DNA from: Thiobacillus sp. UBA2597
GTDB taxonomy: Bacteria; Pseudomonadota; Gammaproteobacteria; Burkholderiales; Thiobacillaceae
Direction: 5' to 3'
Assembly: GCA_002339725.1 (NCBI GenBank)
Contig: DDKN01000038.1
Location: forward strand, 1 to 13,183
DNA length: 13,183 nucleotides
Shown: piece by piece, positions 13,182 through 13,183 of the stretch
Position numbering within the stretch: the stretch's first letter is position 1
Layout of the letters: every line of letters starts with the position of its first letter
Translations under genes and position numbers: made by a program
Notes under the pieces: model-generated
The model's database searches: none
The model's input: only the letters and a program-made list of their open reading frames with translations
What the model was told of the DNA's origin: nothing

Positions 13182-13183
13182 AC

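Noticed and set aside
1..13183. CRISPR array
   Set aside because: No set of regularly spaced direct repeats was found, and the predicted repeat start GTTGCCGATAG occurs only once, as the complement of the tracrRNA anti-repeat.

Overview
This is a GC-rich window that looks like a chromosomal segment of a betaproteobacterium. The assignment is an inference from gene content: a c-type cytochrome pair (cytochrome c' plus a diheme cytochrome), a TusA-like sulfur carrier, RlmM, a Mak-type fructokinase and an HD-GYP protein with the DUF3391 N-terminus. A sulfur-oxidising or denitrifying lifestyle (Thiobacillaceae- or Rhodocyclales-like) would fit but is not proven.

Left end (1-3430): a complete compact type II-C Cas9 (1090 aa, minus strand) with every RuvC and HNH catalytic residue present. 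Immediately upstream and divergent lies a strong tracrRNA candidate on the plus strand, with its own promoter, anti-repeat, nexus-like hairpin and GC-rich terminator. The tracrRNA promoter overlaps the cas9 ribosome binding site. No CRISPR array, cas1 or cas2 is visible; if present they should lie beyond coordinate 1, downstream of cas9.

3597-4120: a two-gene DUF4258/DUF2283 unit with an ATGA overlap, resembling a small toxin-antitoxin pair, with a perfect palindrome over the first start codon. 4182-5698: a tusA-like gene and rlmM, both on the minus strand.

5724-7150: a promoter followed by cytochrome c' and a diheme cytochrome c, both exported and probably co-transcribed. 7144-9520 (minus): an overlapping three-gene operon of an SseB-like protein, an unrecognised 190-aa protein and a GlcD-type FAD oxidoreductase. 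It converges on the diheme gene with a 7-bp overlap. 9605-10504 (plus): a Mak-type ROK fructokinase, divergent from the operon.

10524-12601 (minus): signalling genes, first an HPt protein fused to a receiver-like domain lacking its phosphoacceptor Asp, then a DUF3391/HD-GYP cyclic-di-GMP phosphodiesterase. 12730-13018 (minus): a stable-RNA unit with promoter, tRNA-Arg(ACG), hairpin, tRNA-Asp(GTC) and terminator. The right edge (13060-13181) holds a run of hairpins ending in an intrinsic-terminator shape on the plus strand, with no protein gene to explain it.

The most interesting part is the cas9/tracrRNA junction: an effector with a predicted zinc-binding HNH, and a tracrRNA that can fold in mutually exclusive ways and is wholly antisense to any cas9 leader starting upstream of it.
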